A DNA stretch of 12,383 nucleotides from JAYPUG01 sp038117265 (GCA_038117265.1 JAYOFO010000069.1:1-12383); one strand, 5' to 3'; counted from the stretch's first letter, positions 1 through 6,685 are shown. A program made the numbers and translations. Notes: generated by a model from the letters alone, not told the origin.

Positions 1-451
1 GCGCCTGGCCGCCCGTCTCGCGGCGGCCAAGGCCGACGCCGTCGCCGCGGATGCGCCGGGTGCCTATGTGCTGGCCGCCGACACGGTGGTCGCGCTGGGC
101 CGCCGCATCCTGGGCAAGCCGGGCTCGCGCGACGAGGCCCGCCGCTTCCTCGAACAGCTTTCGGGCCGGCGGCACCGCGTGATCGGCGGGATTTGCGTCG
201 TCGCGCCCGACGGCCGGCGTTCGGAGCGCGTGTCGACCACGTCCGTCCGCTTCAAGCGGCTGACCGCGCGCGAGATCGACGCCTATCTCGACACCGGCGA
301 ATGGCAGGGCAAGGCCGGCGGCTATGCCATCCAGGGAGCCGCCGCCGCCTTCGTGCCGGCGATCAACGGGTCCTATACCAATGTTGTCGGCCTCGACGTC
401 GCGCGCGCCGGCGCGATGCTCGCGGGGCTCGGCTACGGGAGCGGCTCGTGA
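1..451 (+). CDS. maf: Maf-family nucleoside triphosphate pyrophosphatase, 3' part
   Basis: The reading frame enters at base 2 and stops with TGA at 449-451, giving about 149 residues. Intact Maf proteins are near 190-200 residues, so roughly the first 45, including the start, lie outside the window. Maf enzymes are cytosolic pyrophosphatases that hydrolyse non-canonical or modified nucleotides to monophosphates and have been linked to septum control. Visible family hallmarks are the LAADTVV segment with its conserved Asp, a GRRHRVIGG segment, then GEWQGKAGGYAIQG followed by INGSYTNVVGLD near the C terminus. The stop overlaps the GTG start of the next gene by two bases (GTGA), so the two are probably translationally coupled. 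The placement before an RNase E/G gene and yacG is the usual alphaproteobacterial arrangement. Family assignment is secure; substrate preference is not readable. Confidence 0.93.
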   Translation, partial: RLAARLAAAKADAVAADAPGAYVLAADTVVALGRRILGKPGSRDEARRFLEQLSGRRHRVIGGICVVAPDGRRSERVSTTSVRFKRLTAREIDAYLDTGEWQGKAGGYAIQGAAAAFVPAINGSYTNVVGLDVARAGAMLAGLGYGSGS

Positions 452-1662
452 AGGGTACGACGGTGATCATCGAGCGCAGCCCCGGCGAGATTCGCGGTGC
501 GCTGCTGCGTGGCGGACAGGTCTGGGACGTCATGCACGAGCGCGACGCCCGGCCCAGCCTGGTCGGCGCGGTCTATCGCGGGCGCGTGCGGCGCGTCGAT
601 GTGGGCCTCAACGGCGCGTTCGTCGATATCGGGCGCGGCGCCGATTCGTTCCTGCGCGCGCGCGACGCCGCGGTGCCGGGCGAACGCGGACAGCGGCATG
701 CGCGGATCGCCGAGCAGCTCCACGAGGGCGCGGCAATCGACGTGCGCGTCGTCGCCGACGGGTTCGCCGACAAGGGCCCGCGCGTGGCACGCATCGCCGA
801 CGCGGCGGGCAACGGCGCACCGGCGAAGGTTCCCGCCGAACTCGTTCCGCCGCCGGCGCCGGTGGCGCGGATCCTCGACCGGCTCGCCGAAGACCCGGCC
901 ACATCCATCCTGTGCGGCGATCTGGCAAGCGAGAACGCGGTCCGCGAATGGGCCGCTGCGCAAAATCCGGGCCTCCTGCCGCGCGTCTCGCGCGCCGCGG
1001 GGACGCTGTTTGCCACCCACGGGGTGGAGGATGCCATCGAGGCCGCGTTGGCGCGCCGGGTGCGCGTCGCCGGCGGGGCCGAGCTCGTCTTCGACACGGC
1101 CGAGGCGCTGTGCGTCATCGACGTCAATGCCGCGCAGGCGCCGGGCAAGGGCGGCCGCGCGGCGCGCGACGTCAACCTCAAGACGATGCCTGAGATCGCG
1201 CGCCAGCTCCGGCTGCGCAACATCGCCGGGGCGGTCGTCATCGACGCCCTGCGCATGAGCGCGCGCGACGACTGCAACCGTGTGCTGGCGGCGCTCCGGA
1301 CCGCGCTCAAGGGCGATCCGGCGCCGTGCCATGTGCTGGGGGTGACCAATCTCGGCCTGATCGAAATGACGCGCACGCGGGTGGGTTCGACCCTGGCCGA
1401 ACGCCTGCTCGCACCGCTGCCCGACCCGCAGCCGTCGGTCGATGCGGTGGCCTACGATGCGCTGCGCGCCGCCATTCGCGCGAATGCCGCGCGCCCCTCG
1501 GGCGGCTGTCGGCTGGAGGTCGCGCCCGAGGTCGCCGCGGCCCTGTCGGGGCGGCTGCAGGCCGCGCGCGACGAGGCCGCACGCAGCGTCGGCGCGCTCG
1601 AGGTGGTCGGCGATCCGGCGCGTGTGCAGGCGCGATTCGACGTCGTGCTAGGGTCTGGCTGA
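448..1662 (+). CDS. Short RNase E/G-family endoribonuclease
   Basis: The product is 404 residues if it starts at the GTG at 448, chosen because it overlaps the maf stop (GTGA) and its first residues align with the family N terminus. RNase E/G enzymes cut single-stranded RNA in rRNA maturation and mRNA decay. Residues ~35-75 (GAVYRGRVRRV, then GAFVDIGRGADSFL) form the S1-like N-terminal part. The catalytic DNase-I-like core carries the two metal-binding aspartates: D225 in CVIDVN and D266 in VVIDALRM, with the conserved EIARQLRLR between them. After the EMTRTR segment the usual CPxCxG zinc-link motif is absent, and there is no long C-terminal scaffold, so this is a short RNase G-like form and may not tetramerise like E. 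coli RNase E. A gap of 18 bases separates it from yacG, suggesting one operon. Whether it is the main RNase E or a second, specialised paralogue cannot be told here. Confidence 0.9.
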   Translation: MKGTTVIIERSPGEIRGALLRGGQVWDVMHERDARPSLVGAVYRGRVRRVDVGLNGAFVDIGRGADSFLRARDAAVPGERGQRHARIAEQLHEGAAIDVRVVADGFADKGPRVARIADAAGNGAPAKVPAELVPPPAPVARILDRLAEDPATSILCGDLASENAVREWAAAQNPGLLPRVSRAAGTLFATHGVEDAIEAALARRVRVAGGAELVFDTAEALCVIDVNAAQAPGKGGRAARDVNLKTMPEIARQLRLRNIAGAVVIDALRMSARDDCNRVLAALRTALKGDPAPCHVLGVTNLGLIEMTRTRVGSTLAERLLAPLPDPQPSVDAVAYDALRAAIRANAARPSGGCRLEVAPEVAAALSGRLQAARDEAARSVGALEVVGDPARVQARFDVVLGSG

Positions 1663-1680
1663 ACGAGCGCCCGAGTTGCG

Positions 1681-1869
1681 ATGACGAAGTCCTGCCCGAT
1701 CTGTTCCAAGCCGGCTGCCGACCAGCATCGGCCCTTCTGCTCCCAGCGCTGCGTGAACCTCGATCTGGCGCGCTGGCTCGACGGGGCGTACCGGATTCCG
1801 ACCGACGAGGCGCCGACCGTCTATGAAGGCGGGCTCGAAAGCGCGCGGGACGAAGACGAGACCGGCTGA
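1681..1869 (+). CDS. yacG: DNA gyrase inhibitor YacG (zinc-binding)
   Basis: This is a 62-residue protein, the normal size for YacG. The zinc site is visible as CPIC at residues 5-8 and CSQRC at 20-24, followed by the conserved VNLDLARWLDGAYRIP stretch and an acidic C-terminal tail. YacG binds GyrB and inhibits DNA gyrase, as shown for the E. coli protein; the same role here is inferred from homology. It starts 18 bases after the ribonuclease stop. The Shine-Dalgarno sequence ahead of ATG 1681 is weak (a GAG-type match only), so translation may depend on coupling to the upstream gene. It is followed by the tRNA-Phe transcription unit. Confidence 0.95.
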   Translation: MTKSCPICSKPAADQHRPFCSQRCVNLDLARWLDGAYRIPTDEAPTVYEGGLESARDEDETG

Positions 1870-1872
1870 CGC

Positions 1873-1901
1873 TGGACACGCTCGCGCAATTTCCGTATAT
1901 C
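1873..1901 (+). promoter_or_regulatory. Predicted sigma70-type promoter for tRNA-Phe
   Basis: TGGACA at 1873-1878 matches five of six bases of the -35 consensus. Exactly 17 bases later, TATATC at 1896-1901 matches four of six at -10. Transcription would begin near 1908, about 19 bases before the mature tRNA. It lies just after the yacG stop. Assigned by consensus and spacing alone. Confidence 0.5.
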
Positions 1902-1926
1902 CGCGCGGTCCAACTGACCCCCGTGT

Positions 1927-2002
1927 GCCCAGGTAGCTCAGTTGGTAGAGCATGCGACTGAAAATCGCAGTGTCGGTGGTTCGATTCCGCCCCTGGGCAC
2001 CA
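1927..2002 (+). tRNA. tRNA-Phe (anticodon GAA)
   Basis: A complete 76-base cloverleaf can be folded by eye. The acceptor stem GCCCAGG pairs perfectly with CCTGGGC at 1992-1998, the D arm is GCTC/GAGC, and the anticodon stem TGCGA/TCGCA encloses loop CTGAAAA with anticodon GAA at 1960-1962. The T arm is GGTGG-TTCGATT-CCGCC. The discriminator is A at 1999 and CCA is encoded at 2000-2002. GAA reads both phenylalanine codons. A tRNA-Phe directly after yacG is a common alphaproteobacterial arrangement. It also marks the border between housekeeping genes and the catabolic genes that follow. Confidence 0.97.
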
Positions 2003-2076
2003 CTCCCCATCCCAACGATCCGCTTGTGAACGGCGGCCAACTGCGCCGGTGCGCGCGCTCCCCGGTTTCCCTATAG

Positions 2077-2123
2077 TTCGGGGATGCCGCGCAAAGACGC
2101 GGCCGCGCATACCGAAGGGGAGG
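2077..2123 (+). promoter_or_regulatory. Leader inverted repeats and ribosome-binding site of the cyclase gene
   Basis: The 130 bases between tRNA-Phe and the cyclase gene contain nested pairing arms: TTCGG (2077-2081) with CCGAA (2112-2116), ATGC (2084-2087) with GCAT (2107-2110), and an inner GCCGCG (2086-2091) with CGCGGC (2098-2103). The last two sets partly compete. The outer arm abuts the strong Shine-Dalgarno AGGGGAGG (2116-2123), nine bases before ATG 2133; this site decides that start. A regulatory role for the fold is only a possibility, since short GC-rich arms are frequent in such genomes. Confidence 0.35.
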
Positions 2124-2132
2124 AACCACGCC

Positions 2133-2834
2133 ATGGCCCGCCGCATTATCGATCTGAGCCTCGACATCGAGGACAACATGCCGTCGCACAAGCTCTTCCA
2201 GAGCCCGGTCTATCTCAAGGCGATGACCCACGATAACACCAAGGCGCTGAAGCTGGGCACGCCCGACGACCCGATCACCTTCCAGACCAATTTCATCTCG
2301 ACGCTAGATCATGTCGGCACCCATGTCGACGCGCTGCGCCATTTCGACCCGAACGGCGCCTCGATCGACGAGATGCCCATCGACCGGTTCTTCGGCAAGG
2401 CGGTGTGCTTCGACATGCGCCATGTCGGCGACCTGGGCGACATCGACGTGGCCGACATGGAGAAGGCCGAGGCAGAGTCCGGCGTGAAGGTGGACGGCCA
2501 CATCGTTCTGCTGTGCACCGGCCTGCACAAGCGCCACTACCCGAACCGCGAGGTCGTGCTGTCGAACGCCGGCATCACGGTCGCCGCGACCCAATGGATG
2601 TACGACCGCGGTTCGCGCCTGCACGGGGTCGAGGGGCCGTCGACCGACAAGCCGTCGGACAGCCTGTTCGCCCAGCATCGTATCTGCCGCGAACTCGGCA
2701 TCAGCCATATGGAGTGGCTGGTCAACCTCGAGGAGCTGATCGGTCGCGGCGAGTTCGAGTTCTTCGGCGTGCCGCTGCGCTTCAAGGGGGGCTCCGGCTC
2801 GCCGATCCGCGCCTTCGCCATTGTCGAAGACTGA
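2133..2834 (+). CDS. Cyclase-family metal-dependent hydrolase (kynurenine formamidase / isatin hydrolase-like)
   Basis: The product is 233 residues, somewhat longer than typical KynB (~210). The start at 2133 is chosen for the AGGGGAGG site just upstream; the in-frame extension back to 2049 has no such support. The cyclase signature is plain at residues 60-70, DHVGTHVDALRH, giving H60, H64 and D66 as expected metal ligands and H70 as the likely catalytic histidine. The C-terminal half keeps the family's conserved GVEGPSTD and a His/Glu pair in FAQHRICRE, ending with WLVNLEEL. Members of this cytosolic family hydrolyse N-formylkynurenine, isatin or related amide or lactam bonds. Which one applies here is not readable. 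It is followed after 50 bases by an amidase, probably in one transcript, so the two may act one after the other on a cyclic or acylated amide. Family certain, substrate unknown. Confidence 0.88.
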   Translation: MARRIIDLSLDIEDNMPSHKLFQSPVYLKAMTHDNTKALKLGTPDDPITFQTNFISTLDHVGTHVDALRHFDPNGASIDEMPIDRFFGKAVCFDMRHVGDLGDIDVADMEKAEAESGVKVDGHIVLLCTGLHKRHYPNREVVLSNAGITVAATQWMYDRGSRLHGVEGPSTDKPSDSLFAQHRICRELGISHMEWLVNLEELIGRGEFEFFGVPLRFKGGSGSPIRAFAIVED

Positions 2835-2870
2835 TCGCGGCCGCCGGCGGACCAGCCGAAACGCACCAAG

Positions 2871-2878
2871 AGGGGAGG
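2871..2878 (+). promoter_or_regulatory. Ribosome-binding site deciding the amidase start
   Basis: AGGGGAGG lies six bases before ATG 2885. The same frame is open far upstream through the cyclase gene, so this site is what places the true start. Confidence 0.8.
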
Positions 2879-2884
2879 CGGTCG

Positions 2885-4291
2885 ATGCCGCACGAGTTCG
2901 ACTATATGAGTGCCGCCGAGATGCGCCTGCGGGTCGCCCGCCGGGACGTCTCGCCGGTGGATCTGACGCGCCGCGCCCTGGCGCGGGCGGAGGAAACCCA
3001 GCCGGTCCTCAACGCCTTTTTCGAGCTCTATTCGGACCGGGCGCTGGCCGATGCGCAGGCGGCCGAGGACGCCGTGATGCGCGGCGGCCCGCTCGGCGCG
3101 CTCCACGGCGTTCCCATGTCGGTGAAGGATTTGATCGCGGTCGGCGGGGCGCGCTTCGCCTTCGGGTCGAAGGTCATGGCCGAAAACGTCGCGCCCGCCG
3201 ATTCCCCGGCGGTCGAACGCGCGCGCGCGGCGGGTGCGGTGGTCATCGGCAAGACGACGACCAGCGAGTTCGGCTGCAAGCCGGTGGGCGATTCGCCGCT
3301 CACCGGGATCACCCGCAACCCGTGGAACACCGACAAGACGCCCGGCGGATCGAGCGCCGGAGCCGCGGCATCGATCGCGGCCGGCGTCACGCCCTTCGGG
3401 CTGGGCACCGATGGCGGCGGTTCGATCCGCATCCCGTCCTCGCTGACGGGGCTGGCGGGCCTCAAGGGCAGCTTCGCCCGAGTCCCGGTCTGGCCCACCA
3501 CCGCGACCCCGACCTTGGCCCATGTCGGGCCGATGGCGCGCACCGTGCGCGATGCGGCGATGCTCTTTTCCGCAATCGCGGGATACGATGCCCGCGATCC
3601 GTTCGCGATCGCGGGGCCGGTGCCCGACGTGCTGGGCGCGTGCGACCGGGGCGTGGAAGGCCTGCGAATCGCCTGGAGCCCGACCCTGGGCTATGCGCGG
3701 CCCGATCCCGAGATCGTCGCGATCGTCGAGGCGGCGGTGAAGCGCTTCGAGGAAGGCGGCGCCCGCGTCGAGCTGGTCGAGCAGGTCTTCGAGGCCGATC
3801 CGGGCGAATTGTGGACCGCGGAATTCTATGCCGGTGTCGGCATCAAGCTGCGCGCCGTGCTGGAGAACCAGCGCGACATGCTGGATCCGGCCGTGGCGGA
3901 CATCCTCGAGCCGGCCCTCGGCCAGGAGATGCGCGACTACTACACCAAGGTGTTCGAGCGCTATGCGCTGCGCGAGCGGATGGCGAACCTGTTCGCCGAC
4001 TACGACCTGCTGATCTCGCCGGTGCTGCCCGTCTCGTCCGTCGATGTGGGGGTCAACGTGCCGGCGGGCTACGGAGACCGGAACCTCGTGTCCTGGGTCT
4101 ATTACACCTATCCGTTCAACCTGACGGGGCAGCCGGCGGGTTCGGTGTGTGCCGGCATCGCCGCCGATGGCATGCCGGTGGGCCTGCAGGCGGTGGGCCG
4201 CTACCTCGACGAGGAATCGGTCGTGCGCGCGCTCGCATTTGCCGAGCGGACCCAGCCGCCCGGCTACAATTTCTGCCGCTACGACGCCTGA
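2885..4291 (+). CDS. Amidase-signature family amidohydrolase
   Basis: The product is 468 residues, the usual length for the family. The Ser-cisSer-Lys triad is complete: K81 in PMSVKDL, S156 in the TPGGSSAGAA loop and the nucleophile S180 in GTDGGGSIRIP. The glycine-rich core (about 150-185) is intact, and the C terminus has the usual QPAGSVCAG and MPVGLQAVG segments. These cytosolic enzymes hydrolyse carboxamides; relatives include GatA, indoleacetamide hydrolase, malonamidase and aryl-acylamidases. No gatB or gatC is adjacent, so a catabolic amidase is more likely than the tRNA amidotransferase subunit. Position 176-178 reads DGG where many members have DTG, a tolerated change. The gene shares a likely transcript with the upstream cyclase and meets the minus-strand dioxygenase tail to tail with three bases between stops. 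The amide substrate is unknown. Confidence 0.92.
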   Translation: MPHEFDYMSAAEMRLRVARRDVSPVDLTRRALARAEETQPVLNAFFELYSDRALADAQAAEDAVMRGGPLGALHGVPMSVKDLIAVGGARFAFGSKVMAENVAPADSPAVERARAAGAVVIGKTTTSEFGCKPVGDSPLTGITRNPWNTDKTPGGSSAGAAASIAAGVTPFGLGTDGGGSIRIPSSLTGLAGLKGSFARVPVWPTTATPTLAHVGPMARTVRDAAMLFSAIAGYDARDPFAIAGPVPDVLGACDRGVEGLRIAWSPTLGYARPDPEIVAIVEAAVKRFEEGGARVELVEQVFEADPGELWTAEFYAGVGIKLRAVLENQRDMLDPAVADILEPALGQEMRDYYTKVFERYALRERMANLFADYDLLISPVLPVSSVDVGVNVPAGYGDRNLVSWVYYTYPFNLTGQPAGSVCAGIAADGMPVGLQAVGRYLDEESVVRALAFAERTQPPGYNFCRYDA

Positions 4292-4294
4292 CGC

Positions 4295-5329
4295 CTAGGC
4301 CGCCTTCGCCTGCTTCGGGATGCCGCCGTTGCGCACGAGGGCGTCGCGCTCGGCGAGGATCGGCGCGAGTTCGCGCCGGCGTTCGTCCTCGAAGGCGATC
4401 CACATGCGCAGCAGATGGCGCTTCAGCTTGGGATCGTCATAGTCCTCATAGGCCTCGCGGGCGTGCAGGATCGCGTGGTTGTTGATGAACTGCATGTCGC
4501 CTTCTTGGAAGTGCATCTGCAGGCGCAGCTCGGGGCGATTGGAAATCTCCTGGAGTAGGTTGAGCGCTTCGCGCTGGGTCTCGCCGAGCGCCAGCTCGTC
4601 GCCGTAGCGCTTCACCGATTCCATGAATTCGCGGCTGGTGATGCGCGCCGCCATCCGGCCCTTATGGGCGCTGAACATCGGGCAGTCGTACCAGGGCTGT
4701 GCGCCGTCGGGATGGTCGCCGCGCCAGTCGATGTGGAAGGGCTGGTAAAGCACCTCGAGCAGGTCGGGGCGCTCCTTACGCATCGCGTTGTGGACGGCGG
4801 GCGCGCTGACCAAATAGCTCGCGCCGCCCGACTTCGACTTACGCAGGCAGAACAGCCCCAGCAGGTCGACCGGAAGCTGGTCGCAGTGGAAATCCAGCTT
4901 GTTGCGGGTCTGGTAGCCGCGCGCGTTGGGGTCGTCGAGGGTCTTGCCCTCGTCGGTGACGTGGCCGAGCAGGTGGCCGCGCGAATTCTGCGAGACCGGC
5001 CGGCCCATGTGCACGCCAATGCCCCAGTAGATGAGCGCGCATTCCGCGTCGGTGTAGCGTGCGCGCGGCACGCCGCGGATCAGGATGACGCCGAGCCCGT
5101 CCGACACGCGGCGCGCCAGCTCATCGATGCGCCCGGCGAACCCGGACAGCGGGAAATGCGCTGCCGTGAACGGAATGTCCACGCCGGCGGCCTTGGCCGC
5201 CTGGAGTGCCGTGTCGATCTCGGCGATCTCGTCATCGGAAAGTTCGTAGAGCCAGCGCGGGTCGTCCTGGATCGCGGGGCCGACCCATGCGTCGGCGGAG
5301 GTGATCTCGTCGCGCACAATTTCGATCAT
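4295..5329 (-). CDS. TauD/TfdA-family Fe(II)/2-oxoglutarate-dependent dioxygenase
   Basis: The product is 344 residues; its ATG is the complement of 5327-5329, with GAGGA just upstream on the minus strand. The Fe(II) facial triad is visible as H148 and D150 in the DFHCDQ segment and a distal histidine, most likely H289, in NNHAILHAR. R304 or R308 in KRHLLRMW would bind the 2-oxoglutarate carboxylate. Such enzymes hydroxylate an unactivated carbon and often trigger loss of a sulfite, amine or ether group, with succinate and CO2 as co-products. It is longer than TauD itself (~280), mainly through an N-terminal extension and inserts around 115-145 and 205-230. It is transcribed away from the TAXI transporter, sharing the 290-base control region, which suggests a joint role. 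The exact substrate, and which of H285 or H289 is the ligand, are inferred. Confidence 0.88.
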   Translation of the reverse strand: MIEIVRDEITSADAWVGPAIQDDPRWLYELSDDEIAEIDTALQAAKAAGVDIPFTAAHFPLSGFAGRIDELARRVSDGLGVILIRGVPRARYTDAECALIYWGIGVHMGRPVSQNSRGHLLGHVTDEGKTLDDPNARGYQTRNKLDFHCDQLPVDLLGLFCLRKSKSGGASYLVSAPAVHNAMRKERPDLLEVLYQPFHIDWRGDHPDGAQPWYDCPMFSAHKGRMAARITSREFMESVKRYGDELALGETQREALNLLQEISNRPELRLQMHFQEGDMQFINNHAILHAREAYEDYDDPKLKRHLLRMWIAFEDERRRELAPILAERDALVRNGGIPKQAKAA

Positions 5330-5472
5330 GGCATCCTCGCTGTGGCGTCGTTCGTCATGCGCCGTTGGACTTCGTCGGAGGCAAACCTATCCGGAAGCGT
5401 CGTGGGGGTGCAAACGGCCGAAGCGAGCAAAATGTCGCGCGCCGCGAGACGCAGGAATTGTTCGCATGACGG

Positions 5473-5488
5473 ATTTGTAAGGACAAAT
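5473..5488. promoter_or_regulatory. Perfect inverted repeat, candidate operator in the divergent region
   Basis: ATTTGT at 5473-5478 and ACAAAT at 5483-5488 are exact reverse complements around AAGG. The element is AT-rich in a GC-rich background and lies between the divergent dioxygenase and TAXI genes. The GT-N4-AC core resembles operators of dimeric HTH repressors in general, but no regulator gene is present to assign it to. Confidence 0.45.
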
Positions 5489-5502
5489 GGGCTTGATATC
5501 CG

Positions 5503-5520
5503 CGATGGTCACTGCCATCG
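5503..5520. promoter_or_regulatory. Second perfect inverted repeat overlapping the -35 region
   Basis: CGATGG at 5503-5508 and CCATCG at 5515-5520 are exact reverse complements around TCACTG, followed by TTTT. It covers the proposed -35 hexamer at 5506-5511, so a bound protein would block the promoter. An RNA hairpin role is less likely, because the proposed transcript starts downstream of it. Confidence 0.45.
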
Positions 5521-5534
5521 TTTTGGAATTAAAT
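5506..5534 (+). promoter_or_regulatory. Candidate promoter of the TAXI/TRAP operon
   Basis: TGGTCA (5506-5511, four of six at -35) is followed after 17 bases by TTAAAT (5529-5534, four of six at -10) in the most AT-rich stretch of the intergenic region. This would give a leader of about 80 bases before ATG 5620. The match is moderate; its overlap with the inverted repeat adds weight. Confidence 0.35.
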
Positions 5535-5607
5535 ACGGGTGTCGGGGCTTGCCATCCGACACAGGCTTTTCGTGGTGCTCAATCCACGCAACCGGGTTCA
5601 TGATCTT

Positions 5608-5616
5608 AGGGAGGGA
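5608..5616 (+). promoter_or_regulatory. Ribosome-binding site of the TAXI binding-protein gene
   Basis: AGGGAGGGA at 5608-5616 sits just before ATG 5620 and decides this start over the in-frame upstream ATG at 5539. The resulting N terminus is a clean signal peptide, which independently supports it. Confidence 0.8.
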
Positions 5617-5619
5617 TCC

Positions 5620-6609
5620 ATGAAGTTCGTTTCCACACTTATTGCCGCGGCCAGCGTAGTTGCGCTTACCTCGGCCGCGCATGCCGCCGAATCGTATCGT
5701 ATCGGTGGCGGCCCCGCCGGTGGCGGCTGGCATCCGTCGGTCAGCGCCGGTGCGCAGCTTCTCAACGAAGAGATCGGCAAAGACTTCAAGTTCGAGTATT
5801 CGCCGTCCAACGGCTCGGTCGACAACGTCCGCCGCGTCGGCTACGGTAAGTTCGACACGGCATGGGGCCATGTCGGCCAGATCTATCAGGCCTGGAACGG
5901 CGTCGAGCTGTTCAAGGAAGACGGCAAGCTGCAGGACTTCCGCATCATCGCGAACGTCCGCAAGCAGTCGCAGATCATCGCGGTGCTGGCCGACAGCCCG
6001 ATCAAGTCCTACTCGGACATGGTCGGCAAGAAGGTCAACCTGCTGAACAAGGGCTCGGGCTCGTTCGTGAATTGCCGCAACATCATGGATGGCGCGGGAA
6101 TCCTCGACAAGATCGATGAGCGCAACCTCGGCTTCTCCGACTCCGCGCGTGCGCTCGGCGACCGTCAGATCGACGTGTACTGCTCGGCCGGTGCGCCGTT
6201 CACGATCCCGGCGCTGACTCAGCTGTCGATCACCAAGCCGGTCCGCTACATCAGCCTGACCGACGAGGAGCAGGCGGCCGTCATCGCGAAGAACCCGTTC
6301 TACGCGGCCGTCACGATCCCCGTGCAGCCCGACGTGAAGGGTATGGATGCGCCGGCGAAGTCGATCGCCTATGACGTCTACTGGCTCGCCTACAAGACGA
6401 TGTCCGACGATGCCATCAAGGCTATGCTCAACGTCGTCGCCGATCCGGAAAACCTCAAGAAGCTGATCGCGGTCGCGGGTTACTGGAAGACGCTGAACGG
6501 CGACTTCTCCAACCTGAAGCCGCTCGGCATTCCGGTGCACCCGGCAGCCGCCGAGTACTGGAAGGGCCGCGGCTTCGACGTCGCTGCCGAGTCCGTCAAG
6601 GCGTTCTAA
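5620..6609 (+). CDS. TAXI-family TRAP transporter solute-binding protein
   Basis: The product is 329 residues. Residues 1-22 are a Sec signal peptide: a Lys at position 2, a hydrophobic core, and an AHA-AE cleavage site near residue 22. The mature protein starts with the TAXI hallmark IGGGPAGGGWHP, followed by SNGSVDNVRRVGYGKFDTAW, where the class places ligand contacts. It would capture a solute in the periplasm and pass it to the membrane permease encoded next. TAXI proteins with known ligands mostly bind carboxylated molecules such as glutamate or 2-oxoglutarate, so an organic acid or amino-acid-like ligand is a reasonable guess. The gene favours AAG, ATC and CGC codons and looks less GC-rich than its neighbours, as expected for a highly expressed binding protein. 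A strong stem-loop follows it, probably helping to keep its mRNA more abundant than the permease message. Confidence 0.93.
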   Translation: MKFVSTLIAAASVVALTSAAHAAESYRIGGGPAGGGWHPSVSAGAQLLNEEIGKDFKFEYSPSNGSVDNVRRVGYGKFDTAWGHVGQIYQAWNGVELFKEDGKLQDFRIIANVRKQSQIIAVLADSPIKSYSDMVGKKVNLLNKGSGSFVNCRNIMDGAGILDKIDERNLGFSDSARALGDRQIDVYCSAGAPFTIPALTQLSITKPVRYISLTDEEQAAVIAKNPFYAAVTIPVQPDVKGMDAPAKSIAYDVYWLAYKTMSDDAIKAMLNVVADPENLKKLIAVAGYWKTLNGDFSNLKPLGIPVHPAAAEYWKGRGFDVAAESVKAF

Positions 6610-6646
6610 AGCGGGGGTCGACCCGGCGACATCGTTAGTCGCTTGC

Positions 6647-6685
6647 GGCAAGGCGCGAAGAGGGAGCACTTCTTCGCGCCTTGTC
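6647..6685 (+). promoter_or_regulatory. Intercistronic stem-loop between binding protein and permease genes
   Basis: GGCAAGGCGCGAAG (6647-6660) pairs with CTTCGCGCCTTGTC (6672-6685) over 14 positions with one G-U. Three further pairs can close inside, including a second G-U, leaving a five-base loop. No T-run follows, so it is not a classical intrinsic terminator. Such stem-loops after a binding-protein gene commonly protect the upstream mRNA end and lower downstream expression, as in the malE-malF region of E. coli. A shorter palindrome, GGGTCGACCC, lies just upstream at 6615-6624. Together they occupy most of the 132-base gap. Confidence 0.65.

Noticed and set aside
193..447. Upstream extension of the ribonuclease frame inside maf
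   Set aside because: The extra 85 residues are an out-of-frame translation of maf, and family homology begins at the GTG at 448.
2821..4485. Plus-strand open frame overlapping the amidase in another frame
   Set aside because: Arg/Gly/Ala-rich low-complexity translation without motifs; the amidase frame carries the complete catalytic triad.
5539..5619. Upstream ATG giving a longer TAXI protein
   Set aside because: The extension would bury the signal peptide behind 27 residues, and the strong ribosome-binding site lies before ATG 5620.
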